Assembly (NCBI RefSeq): GCF_030068545.1
Contig: NZ_JASJOR010000018.1
Span: 1 to 64,000 of the forward strand
DNA from: Xanthocytophaga flava
Lineage (GTDB): Bacteria; Bacteroidota; Bacteroidia; Cytophagales; 172606-1
DNA: 64,000 nt
Direction: 5' to 3'
The notes under the pieces are model-generated. The model made no database searches. It was not told the origin of the DNA and saw nothing but the letters and a program-made list of their open reading frames with translations. The translations under genes were made by a program, and so were the position numbers. This document shows positions 17,521 to 25,168 of the stretch, piece after piece; within the stretch, counting starts at the first letter, position 1; every line of letters starts with the position of its first letter.

Positions 17521-17547
17521 ATGCCCTGTAAAGGGCATTTCTTTTTT
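17521..17547 (+). terminator. Terminator between protease and its satellite gene
   Basis: Perfect 7-bp stem (ATGCCCT / AGGGCAT, 17521-17527 and 17532-17538) with a GTAA loop, then TT C and six T. It may only partly stop transcription into the gene at 17573. Confidence 0.7.
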
Positions 17548-17572
17548 CAGATAACAATACTTTACTAAAGGT

Positions 17573-17977
17573 ATGAATGCACATAGTTTAGTAGCTGAAT
17601 CCCATTTACGTCAGGAACTTTCTCATAAAGGATTCGATCTGCAGGGAACTCCTGTGATTCAGGATAATGGCAAACTGGAGGTACAGGCCAATGCATTGGA
17701 ACCTGTGGCAGATGATCAGGGAGATGCATTGTATGCAACTGTTCCTGTTACACTCTGGGTATCAATGGATAATCACAATAAGATAGCGCAGATTGAAGGA
17801 GGGAATGCCTCTCCTGAAGCGATAGATGGTGCAAGGAACTTTGTAAAAACGCTTATTACAAACAATCAGCTGGATGGTTTGAAAAATAATCCACAACCCA
17901 GAGCTACCCATGAGATTGAAGTCAATGAAAAAGGGCAGCGTGTAATCAAACGCCGCCGTATACAATCTTTGTTTTAA
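17573..17977 (+). CDS. Small protein resembling protease C-terminal domain
   Basis: A 134-residue soluble protein of unknown function. Its residues about 50-134 can be aligned by eye to the last 110 residues of the upstream metalloprotease: here SPEAIDGARNFVKTLI matches MPSHEDTAKSFVEDLL, and THEIEVNEKGQRVIKRRRI matches THELREENGSVILRRIRI. It could be a regulator or inhibitor of the protease, a shared targeting domain, or a truncated copy. No signal peptide and no catalytic motif are visible. It lies 59 bp after the protease and a terminator-like hairpin, in the same orientation, and converges on the guanine deaminase gene. Confidence 0.6.
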   Translation: MNAHSLVAESHLRQELSHKGFDLQGTPVIQDNGKLEVQANALEPVADDQGDALYATVPVTLWVSMDNHNKIAQIEGGNASPEAIDGARNFVKTLITNNQLDGLKNNPQPRATHEIEVNEKGQRVIKRRRIQSLF

Positions 17978-17991
17978 GAGGAATAAAGCTT

Positions 17992-18468
17992 TTAATAGCG
18001 TTGCTTATCTGTTTTGGTAGCCCATTCTTCAAAAGCACGAATAGCCTCATCCCGTAATAGTGGAAGGCTTTGTAGCCGGCGATGGGCAGGGTCTCTATCC
18101 AGTTCATCATAGATAAAGTGATCATCAAAGCCGATAGCTGCCGCATCGGCTTTTGTATTGGCATAGTACATTTTGCTGATATGCGACCAGTAGATAGCGC
18201 CCAGACACATCGGACAGGGTTCGCAGCTTGTGTAGATCTCACATCCTTCCAAATCAAATGTTCCCAGACTTTGTGTGGCTTCCCGAATTGCTACCACTTC
18301 GGCATGGGCTGTAGGATCGTTGGTTTCCAGTACACGGTTGTAGCCTCTCGCTATAATCTGACCGTCTTTTACAATTACTGCTCCGAAAGGGCCTCCATTG
18401 CCATTACGCATTGTATTGAGTGAAAGCTGTATTGCTTCACGCATAAAATCAGGATTGGGTATACTCAT
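17992..18468 (-). CDS. guaD: Guanine deaminase (CDA-fold)
   Basis: Cytosolic zinc deaminase that converts guanine to xanthine and ammonia in purine salvage. The cytidine-deaminase-fold signature is complete: H55-A-E57 in TAHAEVVAIR with Glu57 as proton shuttle, and Cys85 and Cys88 in SCEPCPMCLGAIYW. The sequence follows Bacillus GuaD closely in GGPFGAVIVKDG, NDPTAHAEV and IGFDDHFIYDEL, the last being the GuaD-type substrate loop. It has 158 residues, as expected. It starts with ATG at 18468 and lies 32 bp after the hydrolase gene, both on the minus strand. Confidence 0.92.
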   Translation of the reverse strand: MSIPNPDFMREAIQLSLNTMRNGNGGPFGAVIVKDGQIIARGYNRVLETNDPTAHAEVVAIREATQSLGTFDLEGCEIYTSCEPCPMCLGAIYWSHISKMYYANTKADAAAIGFDDHFIYDELDRDPAHRRLQSLPLLRDEAIRAFEEWATKTDKQRY

Positions 18469-18500
18469 AGTCAGGTTGTTTGGGTGAATCTTTTGACAAA

Positions 18501-19046
18501 TTAAAGACCATTGTCGAGTTTTTTCAGAATATCTAATCCTTCACGCCACTCGCCAAAGCCTGCTGCTACATTTATATGCCCAGCTTCTCCAATCACTATT
18601 AGTTCGCTTCCCCATGCATCGGCAAATTGAGTAGCTCGATCCAACGTAATATAATAGTCATTGGTACTGGCAACAACAATACTTGGAAATGGCAAATGGA
18701 ATAAGGTCATAGGTGTAAACCCCGTAGTACCAGCAGGATAGGTAGGTGCTTCTGTATCACTGGGGGCAATCAGTAAGGCGCCTTTTATGTTACGGTTGTA
18801 CTGTTTTGCCCAGGATGCAATGGTGGTACAGGCCAGGCTATGTCCAACCAGAATAACATTTGTCAGATCATATTGCATTACAACTTCATCTATCACTTTT
18901 ATCCAGTCACTGCAAACGGGTGTATCCCAGTCTTTTTGCTCAATACGTTTAAAGTCAGAGAATTGCTTTTCCCAAAGGGTTTGCCAGTGTTGTCCTCCTG
19001 AATTTCCCAAACCAGGAATGATTAGAATAGTAGATTGAAAGTTCAT
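18501..19046 (-). CDS. RBBP9/YdeN-family alpha/beta hydrolase
   Basis: Small serine hydrolase of 181 residues. The oxyanion-hole block is ILIIPGLGNSGGQHWQTLWE, and the nucleophile is Ser70 in VGHSLACTTIASW. Asp130 or Asp136 and His157 (EAGHINV) complete the triad. This order is characteristic of RBBP9/YdeN-type proteins, whose natural substrates are mostly unknown. It is on the same strand as guaD and may share a transcript. No signal peptide, so it is cytosolic. Confidence 0.88.
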   Translation of the reverse strand: MNFQSTILIIPGLGNSGGQHWQTLWEKQFSDFKRIEQKDWDTPVCSDWIKVIDEVVMQYDLTNVILVGHSLACTTIASWAKQYNRNIKGALLIAPSDTEAPTYPAGTTGFTPMTLFHLPFPSIVVASTNDYYITLDRATQFADAWGSELIVIGEAGHINVAAGFGEWREGLDILKKLDNGL

Positions 19047-19194
19047 AGGTTGTATGGATAAATTATGTAGTACCAGTTTTGTCCGGAGCTAAACTTACTA
19101 AAAGAAATGAAAAATTCAGGATTGATTTTTTATTTCACAGAGATGCGTGAGGTATTAAGATATAATGTATTCACAAATAGTTGGTTAAGTGTAT

Positions 19195-19677
19195 CTACTT
19201 AAACCTTCTCAGCCATTCTGCCTGTTCTACAGTGTCAGGTACTTGAAGGCCTCTGATTTGACTAATTTTCTTTACTATGTCTTCTGATGTAAGTCCTGTT
19301 TTTCGCAGAATAGCTCCTGCCATAAGTGTCACTCTACCAATGCCACCCCGACAGTGAAAAACTACTTTCTTGCCTTCAAGACATGTTTGCTCTACCTGAT
19401 CAATCAGTTGATATACTTGCTGCAAACTATCTGGAAGAGAGCGATCGGGAATAGGAAAATGCAGAAATGAGATTTGATGCTTCTCACATAATTCCTTTTC
19501 CTTTTGCAAGCCCAATTCTCTGATTTCTGAAGGCATAAGCAAGCAGACCAACATCTTCACATCTTGTTTGGCAAGATATAGAATTTCACTTTCCAGATCT
19601 TCATTTCCTCTTGGTCGGGGCATAATGCCAATGCTTCCTGTATGAATAGTTTCTATCCAGTATATTCGTGTAAACAT
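19195..19677 (-). CDS. Dual-specificity/tyrosine phosphatase-like protein
   Basis: Cytosolic protein phosphatase of 160 residues. The P-loop is VVFHCRGGIGRVTLMAG, with Cys109 and Arg115 in a C-x5-R arrangement. The general acid is Asp78 in FPIPDRS. The layout is close to the CDKN3/cyclin-dependent-kinase-inhibitor-3-like phosphatase group, which is found in some bacteria. Substrates unknown. The gene is followed directly on the same strand by the hydrolase and guaD, with a 148-bp spacer, and preceded by the VOC protein gene. Confidence 0.85.
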   Translation of the reverse strand: MFTRIYWIETIHTGSIGIMPRPRGNEDLESEILYLAKQDVKMLVCLLMPSEIRELGLQKEKELCEKHQISFLHFPIPDRSLPDSLQQVYQLIDQVEQTCLEGKKVVFHCRGGIGRVTLMAGAILRKTGLTSEDIVKKISQIRGLQVPDTVEQAEWLRRFK

Positions 19678-19697
19678 AGGTCTTGTTTATAAATGTA

Positions 19698-20039
19698 TTA
19701 GGTTCTGTAAATTTCTATCTTTCTGCCATCCGGGTCTTGTACAATGGCTAGTTCACCCCATTCGGTTAGATGAGGTGCTTTTAGGATTTGTTCGGGAGAG
19801 AATGTAGTGAGTACTGTATCAAAGTTGTCTATAGCAATGCCAAGACGGGTGGAGGTATCTGCTGTTGTCTGACCTTTTAGCAGGGGATAGATTTCAAAGG
19901 TAATATTTTTGAGTGTACAGGCATAATGAAAGGCTCCATTGCCATGTTTATGATACTCAAAAATAAGTCCTAGTTTACTGTAAAATTCTGTAGCAGCTGA
20001 TATGTTGCTACTTCTGATTACAATAGTACGAAATTCCAT
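19698..20039 (-). CDS. VOC-family (glyoxalase/bleomycin-resistance fold) protein
   Basis: Single VOC domain of 113 residues. Start chosen at the ATG at 20039 (MEFRTIVIRS), because the first beta strand begins there; the open frame runs on to 20087 and would add 16 residues of no known type. The fold is visible from FRTIVIRSSNISAATEFYSKLGL and the final IVQDPDGRKIEIY with a metal-ligand-type Glu. The ordinary VOC metal-binding set is incomplete in this sequence, so function may be binding rather than catalysis. It lies 20 bp upstream of the phosphatase gene. Confidence 0.8.
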   Translation of the reverse strand: MEFRTIVIRSSNISAATEFYSKLGLIFEYHKHGNGAFHYACTLKNITFEIYPLLKGQTTADTSTRLGIAIDNFDTVLTTFSPEQILKAPHLTEWGELAIVQDPDGRKIEIYRT

Positions 20040-20129
20040 ATATAAGTTGTTTATGTAAACTGTAGATTTTATTTGATTTGTATGCAACTGTTTCTAATGA
20101 ACATGTGTCATGAGTGAAAATGCCCTTTT

Positions 20130-20663
20130 ATGCGCAATATACTATTACTAATTTTGGTTGTGGGACTGTTATTTTTCAATTGTCGAAGCGAATGTCCCCC
20201 AGATGAGGAACCTGTGATGAAAACAGTAGTTCGATTTGAAGATCCTGCTGATCCCTATGTTAATCAGGGGACAGCCCAGTTTAAACGGATTTATGGTTTG
20301 GGAGGCAAAGGTGATGTGGTAATGAGTGATACAGTGGCTTATCTGCCTTTATCACTTCATGCAGATAGTGTTACCTATATTTTTGAAGGAATAGATGGCA
20401 CTATTGATACACTAGTTCTGTGTTATAATCGTAATTTCGGACCATACAAAGGAGATGAAAATCGCTGCGGATATGGTGCTGATTTTTCTGGAGATTATGT
20501 TATCTCGGGGAGCAATGATACCACACATGTTGTAGGTGATTCCCGCTACTATGGGGCTAGCCGTACTACTTTTTCATATGGCTATGCTGAATATCGTAAT
20601 AATGTATCAAACTGGGGACCTATCCAAAATATTTATGCTGTTACACTTTACAAGAAAAAGTAG
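20130..20663 (+). CDS. DUF6452-like lipoprotein
   Basis: Lipoprotein of 177 residues with a signal peptide ending in a lipobox-like LLFFNC (Cys18). The mature part starts with SECPPDEEPVMKTVVRFEDP, which resembles the CP-D/E-x-P start of DUF6452 proteins, common in Bacteroidota and often followed by a DUF6048 gene. No enzyme motif. Its end overlaps the next gene by 29 bp, so translation is probably coupled. Function unknown; it is probably an envelope protein of the same complex as the next gene. Confidence 0.7.
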   Translation: MRNILLLILVVGLLFFNCRSECPPDEEPVMKTVVRFEDPADPYVNQGTAQFKRIYGLGGKGDVVMSDTVAYLPLSLHADSVTYIFEGIDGTIDTLVLCYNRNFGPYKGDENRCGYGADFSGDYVISGSNDTTHVVGDSRYYGASRTTFSYGYAEYRNNVSNWGPIQNIYAVTLYKKK

Positions 20664-21279
20664 CTATATTTTATTGGCAATCCTAAGTTTATTCCCATTA
20701 GTCGGAATAGCTCAGGATATGCATTCTTCGGTGAAGGTAGGTATTGATATATCCAAGATGGTAACATCGGCTATGTATCTGAGACCTGCTGTGATTCTAG
20801 AACCTTCCCTTACCGTTCCACTCTCACATAAGTGGTTCTTCAGTGCTGTGCCCGGATATACCCATATTGCATGGACTAATCGTACAGATGAGAAATATCG
20901 GTCTAGTGGTTTTTCATTAAAAGCAGGTTTTGAAAGTCGCATCAGCAACCGATTTGTATGGTCTGTGAAGGCTGTAGGTAGCTTGTATAGTGATAAAGCT
21001 ACCTTCTTTATGAAAGGCGAATACTATGGTGATACTACACTGACTACTTTGCCGGAACTACAATCATTCATTCCCGGTGTGGAGATAGGGATATTGTGGC
21101 GTGTACCTATGGGGGATAAATGGAATATGGCTTTTCAGGCAAGAACAGTTTTCTATAACAATGCCAGGAAAGACACCCGATACATTCCCGGTATGGGCTT
21201 CAATGGTGGTGGTGTTATCAGTGGAGGACTAAATGTAATTCTGGAAAGAAGAGTAGGAGCACGAAAAGGATCCGAATGA
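20635..21279 (+). CDS. DUF6048-like outer membrane protein
   Basis: Predicted beta-barrel outer-membrane protein of 214 residues. The frame is open from 20536, but the ATG at 20635 is chosen because it begins a signal peptide (LLAILSLFPLVGIAQ). It overlaps the DUF6452-like gene by 29 bp. The mature part alternates polar and aromatic residues in many strands (KVGIDISKM, PSLTVPLSHKWFFSAVPGY, GFSLKAGFESRI, PGVEIGILWRVP), a pattern found in DUF6048 proteins. A known conserved pair in Bacteroidota; no function has been assigned. Confidence 0.75.
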   Translation: MLLHFTRKSSYILLAILSLFPLVGIAQDMHSSVKVGIDISKMVTSAMYLRPAVILEPSLTVPLSHKWFFSAVPGYTHIAWTNRTDEKYRSSGFSLKAGFESRISNRFVWSVKAVGSLYSDKATFFMKGEYYGDTTLTTLPELQSFIPGVEIGILWRVPMGDKWNMAFQARTVFYNNARKDTRYIPGMGFNGGGVISGGLNVILERRVGARKGSE

Positions 21280-21342
21280 AAAATCTATCATAGTGTATAG
21301 ATTTGCTCCAGAATACTTGCTATGAGAATGATAGCCCCATTC

Positions 21343-22386
21343 TTATAAGTTATCATTTACCAGATCTTCCCATGCCTGTACATCCAAACGTAATGTGTCC
21401 ATGTTACCATAGGTAAATCGTCTGTTTTCCAGCGGGTTGCCATAGTTGTCTGTTTCTACAGTTGACCAATCACCACGGGTAAATTTGTATTCGATGTGAC
21501 TACGTTTGCGTGGCAAATTGATGGTATACGTCCAGTTTCTGATCCAGCGCATTTCATAACGCATATCATGTGGATTCCAGTTGTTAAAATTGGCTGCGAC
21601 AAAGATTCTGTCTCCATCTGGTGTGGTCTTAGGCACAGTAAGGAGTAATGTAATCCATTCTCCATTCTGGACAGAAGAAAGCTGATCTTTCCAACCTGGA
21701 ATATCAACTATTACTGTGTCCTGTTTACCAAACACAAAGGAGTGGTTAGATATAGGATTACCCACTTCATCGACTTCATCTGCTTCCCAGTTGCCTCGTG
21801 TAAACTTGTATTCAATTCCTGTAAGCAATTTGTGCAGTCGGATGTAATACTGTCCTTTGTTATTTCTTTTCAGTTGAAACTGTGGATCTGCAGCCTGCCA
21901 GTTGTTAAAACTTCCCCCTACATACAACTTGGCGTCCGGCGGCGTTTGTTTAGGGATTTTGTTGAGAATAAAGGTTACTTCATCACAGTGAGTAGGTCCC
22001 AGATCTTTCCAACTCGGAATTTCTAACTGTATTGTGTCACTTTTCTGGTAACGTAAGTGATGGTTTTCTATCAAATTTCCACACAAATCTGCTTCTACTG
22101 TTGTCCAATCTCCTCTGGTGAATCTATAATCGATTGCCCCACTACCTTTGGGTAATACAACAGAATAGGTACTGTCTTTTGGATTTAGTGTTAAGGCATA
22201 ATTCCTATCTCCTGGGTCCCAGAAATTAAAATTGCCGGATATAAAGATAGCTGAGCCGGGAGGTGTATTGGGGGGAATTTTTTTTACAATGATAGTAACC
22301 TGATGACATCCTGAAAGTATTATAAGCAATAGGAAAGCCAGATACCTGATATGTAATACCGCTTTATTTGCAATCCAGCGTTCCAT
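21343..22386 (-). CDS. Lipoprotein with three CBM20-like starch-binding domains
   Basis: Lipoprotein of 347 residues when started at the ATG at 22386 (MERWIANK); the open frame to 22458 would overlap the upstream regulator gene. The lipobox is LSGC (Cys27). Three near-identical domains follow, at about 29-130, 135-235 and 243-345. Each has P-x2-TP(P)-x-A/D, an FISGNFNFWDP-like strand (GNFNxW), YKFTRGDW, and a closing DTIQLEIPSWKDL-like segment. This matches the beta sandwich of starch-binding domains (CBM20/48), which bind alpha-glucans. No enzyme domain is attached. It lies 37 bp after the LytTR regulator gene. Confidence 0.75.
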   Translation of the reverse strand: MERWIANKAVLHIRYLAFLLLIILSGCHQVTIIVKKIPPNTPPGSAIFISGNFNFWDPGDRNYALTLNPKDSTYSVVLPKGSGAIDYRFTRGDWTTVEADLCGNLIENHHLRYQKSDTIQLEIPSWKDLGPTHCDEVTFILNKIPKQTPPDAKLYVGGSFNNWQAADPQFQLKRNNKGQYYIRLHKLLTGIEYKFTRGNWEADEVDEVGNPISNHSFVFGKQDTVIVDIPGWKDQLSSVQNGEWITLLLTVPKTTPDGDRIFVAANFNNWNPHDMRYEMRWIRNWTYTINLPRKRSHIEYKFTRGDWSTVETDNYGNPLENRRFTYGNMDTLRLDVQAWEDLVNDNL

Positions 22387-22423
22387 GTGATTTTGATATA
22401 TAGTCAGCATTGGCATAAACTTG

Positions 22424-23191
22424 TCATTCACCCATCCATTCCAGAAAACCAGGAACACGTGCCCGACTCACTAGTATCTCATCGTCATCACAGGCAGTGA
22501 GTGTCACTTTAAGCCGACTGTTGAAATATCGGTTTACCTCTACAATAGCCTGAATGTGTGCCATATATTTTCGGCTGACACGATAAAATTCTTTTGGATC
22601 AATCAGAGCTTCGAGTTCATCCAGTGTAAAGTTAATTACATATTTCTTTCGATCCAGCGTAACCAGAAATACAGTGTTATCATCAGCAAAAAAATAAGCT
22701 ATCTGGTCGCTGGCAATGTGACGTATTCTATCTCCAACCGTAATAACAAAGCGATCTTTGTATTCTGGTTTTTCAATTTTTAATAATTGTTTCAGTTGCT
22801 GAATCGATACCTGCGTATTGGCTGCTGCAAAATGTTTCTTTAAACTGCTTAGCTTTTCCAATGCAGCCTGTAATGCTTTTTCTTCGATGGGTTTTAACAG
22901 ATATTCAATACTGTTTACTTTGAAAGCTTGTAGTGCATATTCATTATAGGCTGTTGTAAAAATAACAGGTGCTGATACTGCTACCTGGTCAAATATTTCA
23001 AAACTAGATCCGTCCGAAAGACGAATATCCATAAATATCAGGTCGGGTTGTATACCCTGTTGAAGCCACGCTACACTATCTTCTACAGAATCAAGGCAAT
23101 CAAGTACCTCTGTCTGAGGTTGACATCGTTGTAGCAAACGTTTCAGTTCCTGTTGAGCCAGAGGCTCATCTTCAATAATCAATACTTTCAT
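22424..23191 (-). CDS. LytTR-family response regulator
   Basis: DNA-binding response regulator of 255 residues from ATG at 23191 (MKVLIIEDEP). The N-terminal receiver domain has Asp55 of FMDIRL as phospho-acceptor (in this numbering) and Lys in LLKPIEE. The C-terminal LytTR domain has the blocks DRFVITVGDRIRHI, YFFADDNTVFLVT and YRVSRKYMAHIQAI. It is a partner for the LytS-type kinase encoded 157 bp upstream, and is followed by the starch-binding lipoprotein gene, a likely target. Confidence 0.93.
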   Translation of the reverse strand: MKVLIIEDEPLAQQELKRLLQRCQPQTEVLDCLDSVEDSVAWLQQGIQPDLIFMDIRLSDGSSFEIFDQVAVSAPVIFTTAYNEYALQAFKVNSIEYLLKPIEEKALQAALEKLSSLKKHFAAANTQVSIQQLKQLLKIEKPEYKDRFVITVGDRIRHIASDQIAYFFADDNTVFLVTLDRKKYVINFTLDELEALIDPKEFYRVSRKYMAHIQAIVEVNRYFNSRLKVTLTACDDDEILVSRARVPGFLEWMGE

Positions 23192-23357
23192 CACAATCAA
23201 TAACTGGCTAAATGTCGCAAACTTACAATGCTTTTGTGAAAAATTGAACAGTAGCTTGGATTTGCTGTATTTGTTCTATAAATAAGACAAATCTGCTACA
23301 TCAATGCATCATAATAAAAACAAACTTACTAGTGTTGTATAACGCTTTTACAAGAGG

Positions 23358-24443
23358 TTATAATATAGCAGATTGTTCTGTAAAGCTATAGTTGCCTTCC
23401 AGCAGAGGGATTTTTACAGTAAAATGAATTCCATCGTCAATGATTTCGACTGCCCGGTCTGTAATAAAGCGGTATCTGCTTCGGATATTCTTTAGTCCGA
23501 TTTGTGATGAAAATTCCTTAACTGGTTTTAGCTGCAAAGGGTTTTGTATGATCAGATAGGATTGTTCCTGAAATATACGAATTTCAAATGGTTTTTTCTG
23601 TGAGACTATATTATGTTTAATCGCATTTTCAATAAGCATCTGGAGGGTAAGAGGAGCAATGGCATATGTATGCAAAGAGTCTGGCAGTTGGGTATGAATG
23701 CGAAGGTTATTGCCAAATCGTAAATCCATCAAATAAATATACGATTGCAGAAAAGTTAATTCTTCCTGAAGCGTAACCAGTTCTTTTGTTCGGTTTTCCA
23801 GCACATAGCGGTATACTTTCGCTAGTTGTCGTACAAATTCAGCTGCTGTATCCTGATTGGTATAAATCAGAGAAGAGAGTGTATTGAGATTATTAAACAG
23901 AAAATGAGGGTTAACCTGAGTTTTGAGCATTTCAAGATGAAACTCAATGTTTTCTTTCTTAAATCGTTCGATTTGTACCAGAGAATACCTCCATTTATTT
24001 AAAAGGAATATTCCCAGATCAAGAGATACAATGGCCAATACTATGAAGGTAGCTACGCTATTAATAATAATTTCATCGTCCAGATTGATAAACATGGAAG
24101 AAGAGTAAATAATGCGCTTGAATATTCCATTACGGATAACTGTAGATAGGAGTAGAACCCAGAGTGTATAACTGAAAAATTGGACCAGAAAACGAATCCG
24201 TACAGATTTATCCCAGGGGAAACGGATATTTAAAAGTCTCTGGATATAGTGGGTACCCAAAATAATACAGGCTGCAAGGACAAAATACAACAGATATCTG
24301 TTCCACAACCATTGTATCTGGTAATTTCGATACCGAAGACTAAAAATTAGATCCAGCACCAGATATATGCCTTCTGCCAGGATGGCTATGCTAAGTAATC
24401 GCCAGAGAAGGCTGTAGGTCAATAAATCCCGTTTTTTTTTCAC
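23358..24443 (-). CDS. LytS/YehU-type sensor histidine kinase
   Basis: Membrane sensor kinase of 361 residues. There are four predicted membrane segments in the first 150 residues (about 15-34, 50-66, 86-103 and 128-148). The His_kinase domain follows, with the phospho-acceptor His180 in TQVNPHFLFNNLNTLSSL, then the HATPase block with LIENAIKHNI and IGLKNIRSRY. No periplasmic sensor domain, so the signal is probably in or near the membrane. Start: the first codon is GTG at 24443, because no ATG is in frame nearby. It precedes the LytTR gene on the same strand. Confidence 0.92.
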   Translation of the reverse strand: MKKKRDLLTYSLLWRLLSIAILAEGIYLVLDLIFSLRYRNYQIQWLWNRYLLYFVLAACIILGTHYIQRLLNIRFPWDKSVRIRFLVQFFSYTLWVLLLSTVIRNGIFKRIIYSSSMFINLDDEIIINSVATFIVLAIVSLDLGIFLLNKWRYSLVQIERFKKENIEFHLEMLKTQVNPHFLFNNLNTLSSLIYTNQDTAAEFVRQLAKVYRYVLENRTKELVTLQEELTFLQSYIYLMDLRFGNNLRIHTQLPDSLHTYAIAPLTLQMLIENAIKHNIVSQKKPFEIRIFQEQSYLIIQNPLQLKPVKEFSSQIGLKNIRSRYRFITDRAVEIIDDGIHFTVKIPLLEGNYSFTEQSAIL

Positions 24444-24557
24444 ATATGAAGAAGATGGGTATTACTGTATTCTTTCGAATGTAAAGTTCTGGAAATTATA
24501 GCACTTTGCCATATGTATGTATTCATTTTTTGTACAAATGAAACTCCTGTATAACAA

Positions 24558-24592
24558 AAAACGATGCCCGCAAGTGTTCCGGACATCGTTTT
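24558..24592 (-). terminator. Terminator of the lone InsA-like gene
   Basis: 13-bp stem with one mismatch (AAAACGATGCCCG / CGGACATCGTTTT, 24558-24570 and 24580-24592), loop of nine. On the minus strand a T run follows. It lies 24 bp after the InsA-like gene. Confidence 0.8.
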
Positions 24593-24615
24593 CATCTATA
24601 AAAAATAGGTGTAAG

Positions 24616-24897
24616 TTAAGCTTGTTTCAAACTAGGGCTTGAAAGAATATCCATATCTAAATTTTTAATCCAATTCTGCACACTGACATGATTAACCTGC
24701 AATACACGAGCAATCGCACGCATGCCAAGTCCTTCCTGATACATTCTGATAGCTTGCAATTTCATTTCAACTGGTTTAGCAGTAGATTTCTGCTTTACAG
24801 TGTAACGATACCCACAAGTCTTGCATTGAAAACGCTGGCGGCCTCCTACAAAGCCATCTTTCATGAAGTTTTCTGATTTACATTTTGGACAATCCAT
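24616..24897 (-). CDS. InsA-like zinc-ribbon/HTH protein, single gene
   Basis: A 93-residue protein like the DNA-binding InsA subunit of IS1: a zinc ribbon (MDCPKCKSENFMKDGF and RFQCKTCGYRYTVKQ, four Cys in CPxC/CxxC) followed by a HTH (MKLQAIRMYQEGLGMRAIARVLQVNHVSVQNWIKN). No InsB catalytic gene follows; the kinase gene begins 170 bp further on. It has its own terminator. It may be a trapped IS1 fragment, or a domesticated DNA-binding protein. No inverted repeats were seen around it. Confidence 0.8.
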   Translation of the reverse strand: MDCPKCKSENFMKDGFVGGRQRFQCKTCGYRYTVKQKSTAKPVEMKLQAIRMYQEGLGMRAIARVLQVNHVSVQNWIKNLDMDILSSPSLKQA

Positions 24898-25168
24898 AAC
24901 TTTGAAACGGTGAAGATAACGACTCTTAAAATAAAAAACGTACTCTTGATGTAATGTGTTTTTATGACACGATGCAACTTACATTCAATTTTTTATTCAT
25001 GAAATCAGTTAAAAGTGATGTGCATAAAAAGTTGTGTCAATTGTCAGAATTTCTAGGTGAACTAATTCTATACTTGGTGAACAGTATTAGGAGACTTTGA
25101 GTGTTACAGGATTTGGAAAACCACAATGAATTTGATAGATTGAATTACCAAAATGTCTGATCCAGATT

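Noticed and set aside
22387..22458. N-terminal extension of the starch-binding lipoprotein
   Set aside because: It would overlap the LytTR gene by 35 bp and place 24 residues before the lipoprotein signal; the ATG at 22386 fits the lipobox.
24898..25168. Possible cobalamin riboswitch upstream of eutB
   Set aside because: Enzyme needs adenosylcobalamin, so I looked for a B12-box, but saw neither the conserved box nor a suitable set of stems in this 271-bp spacer.
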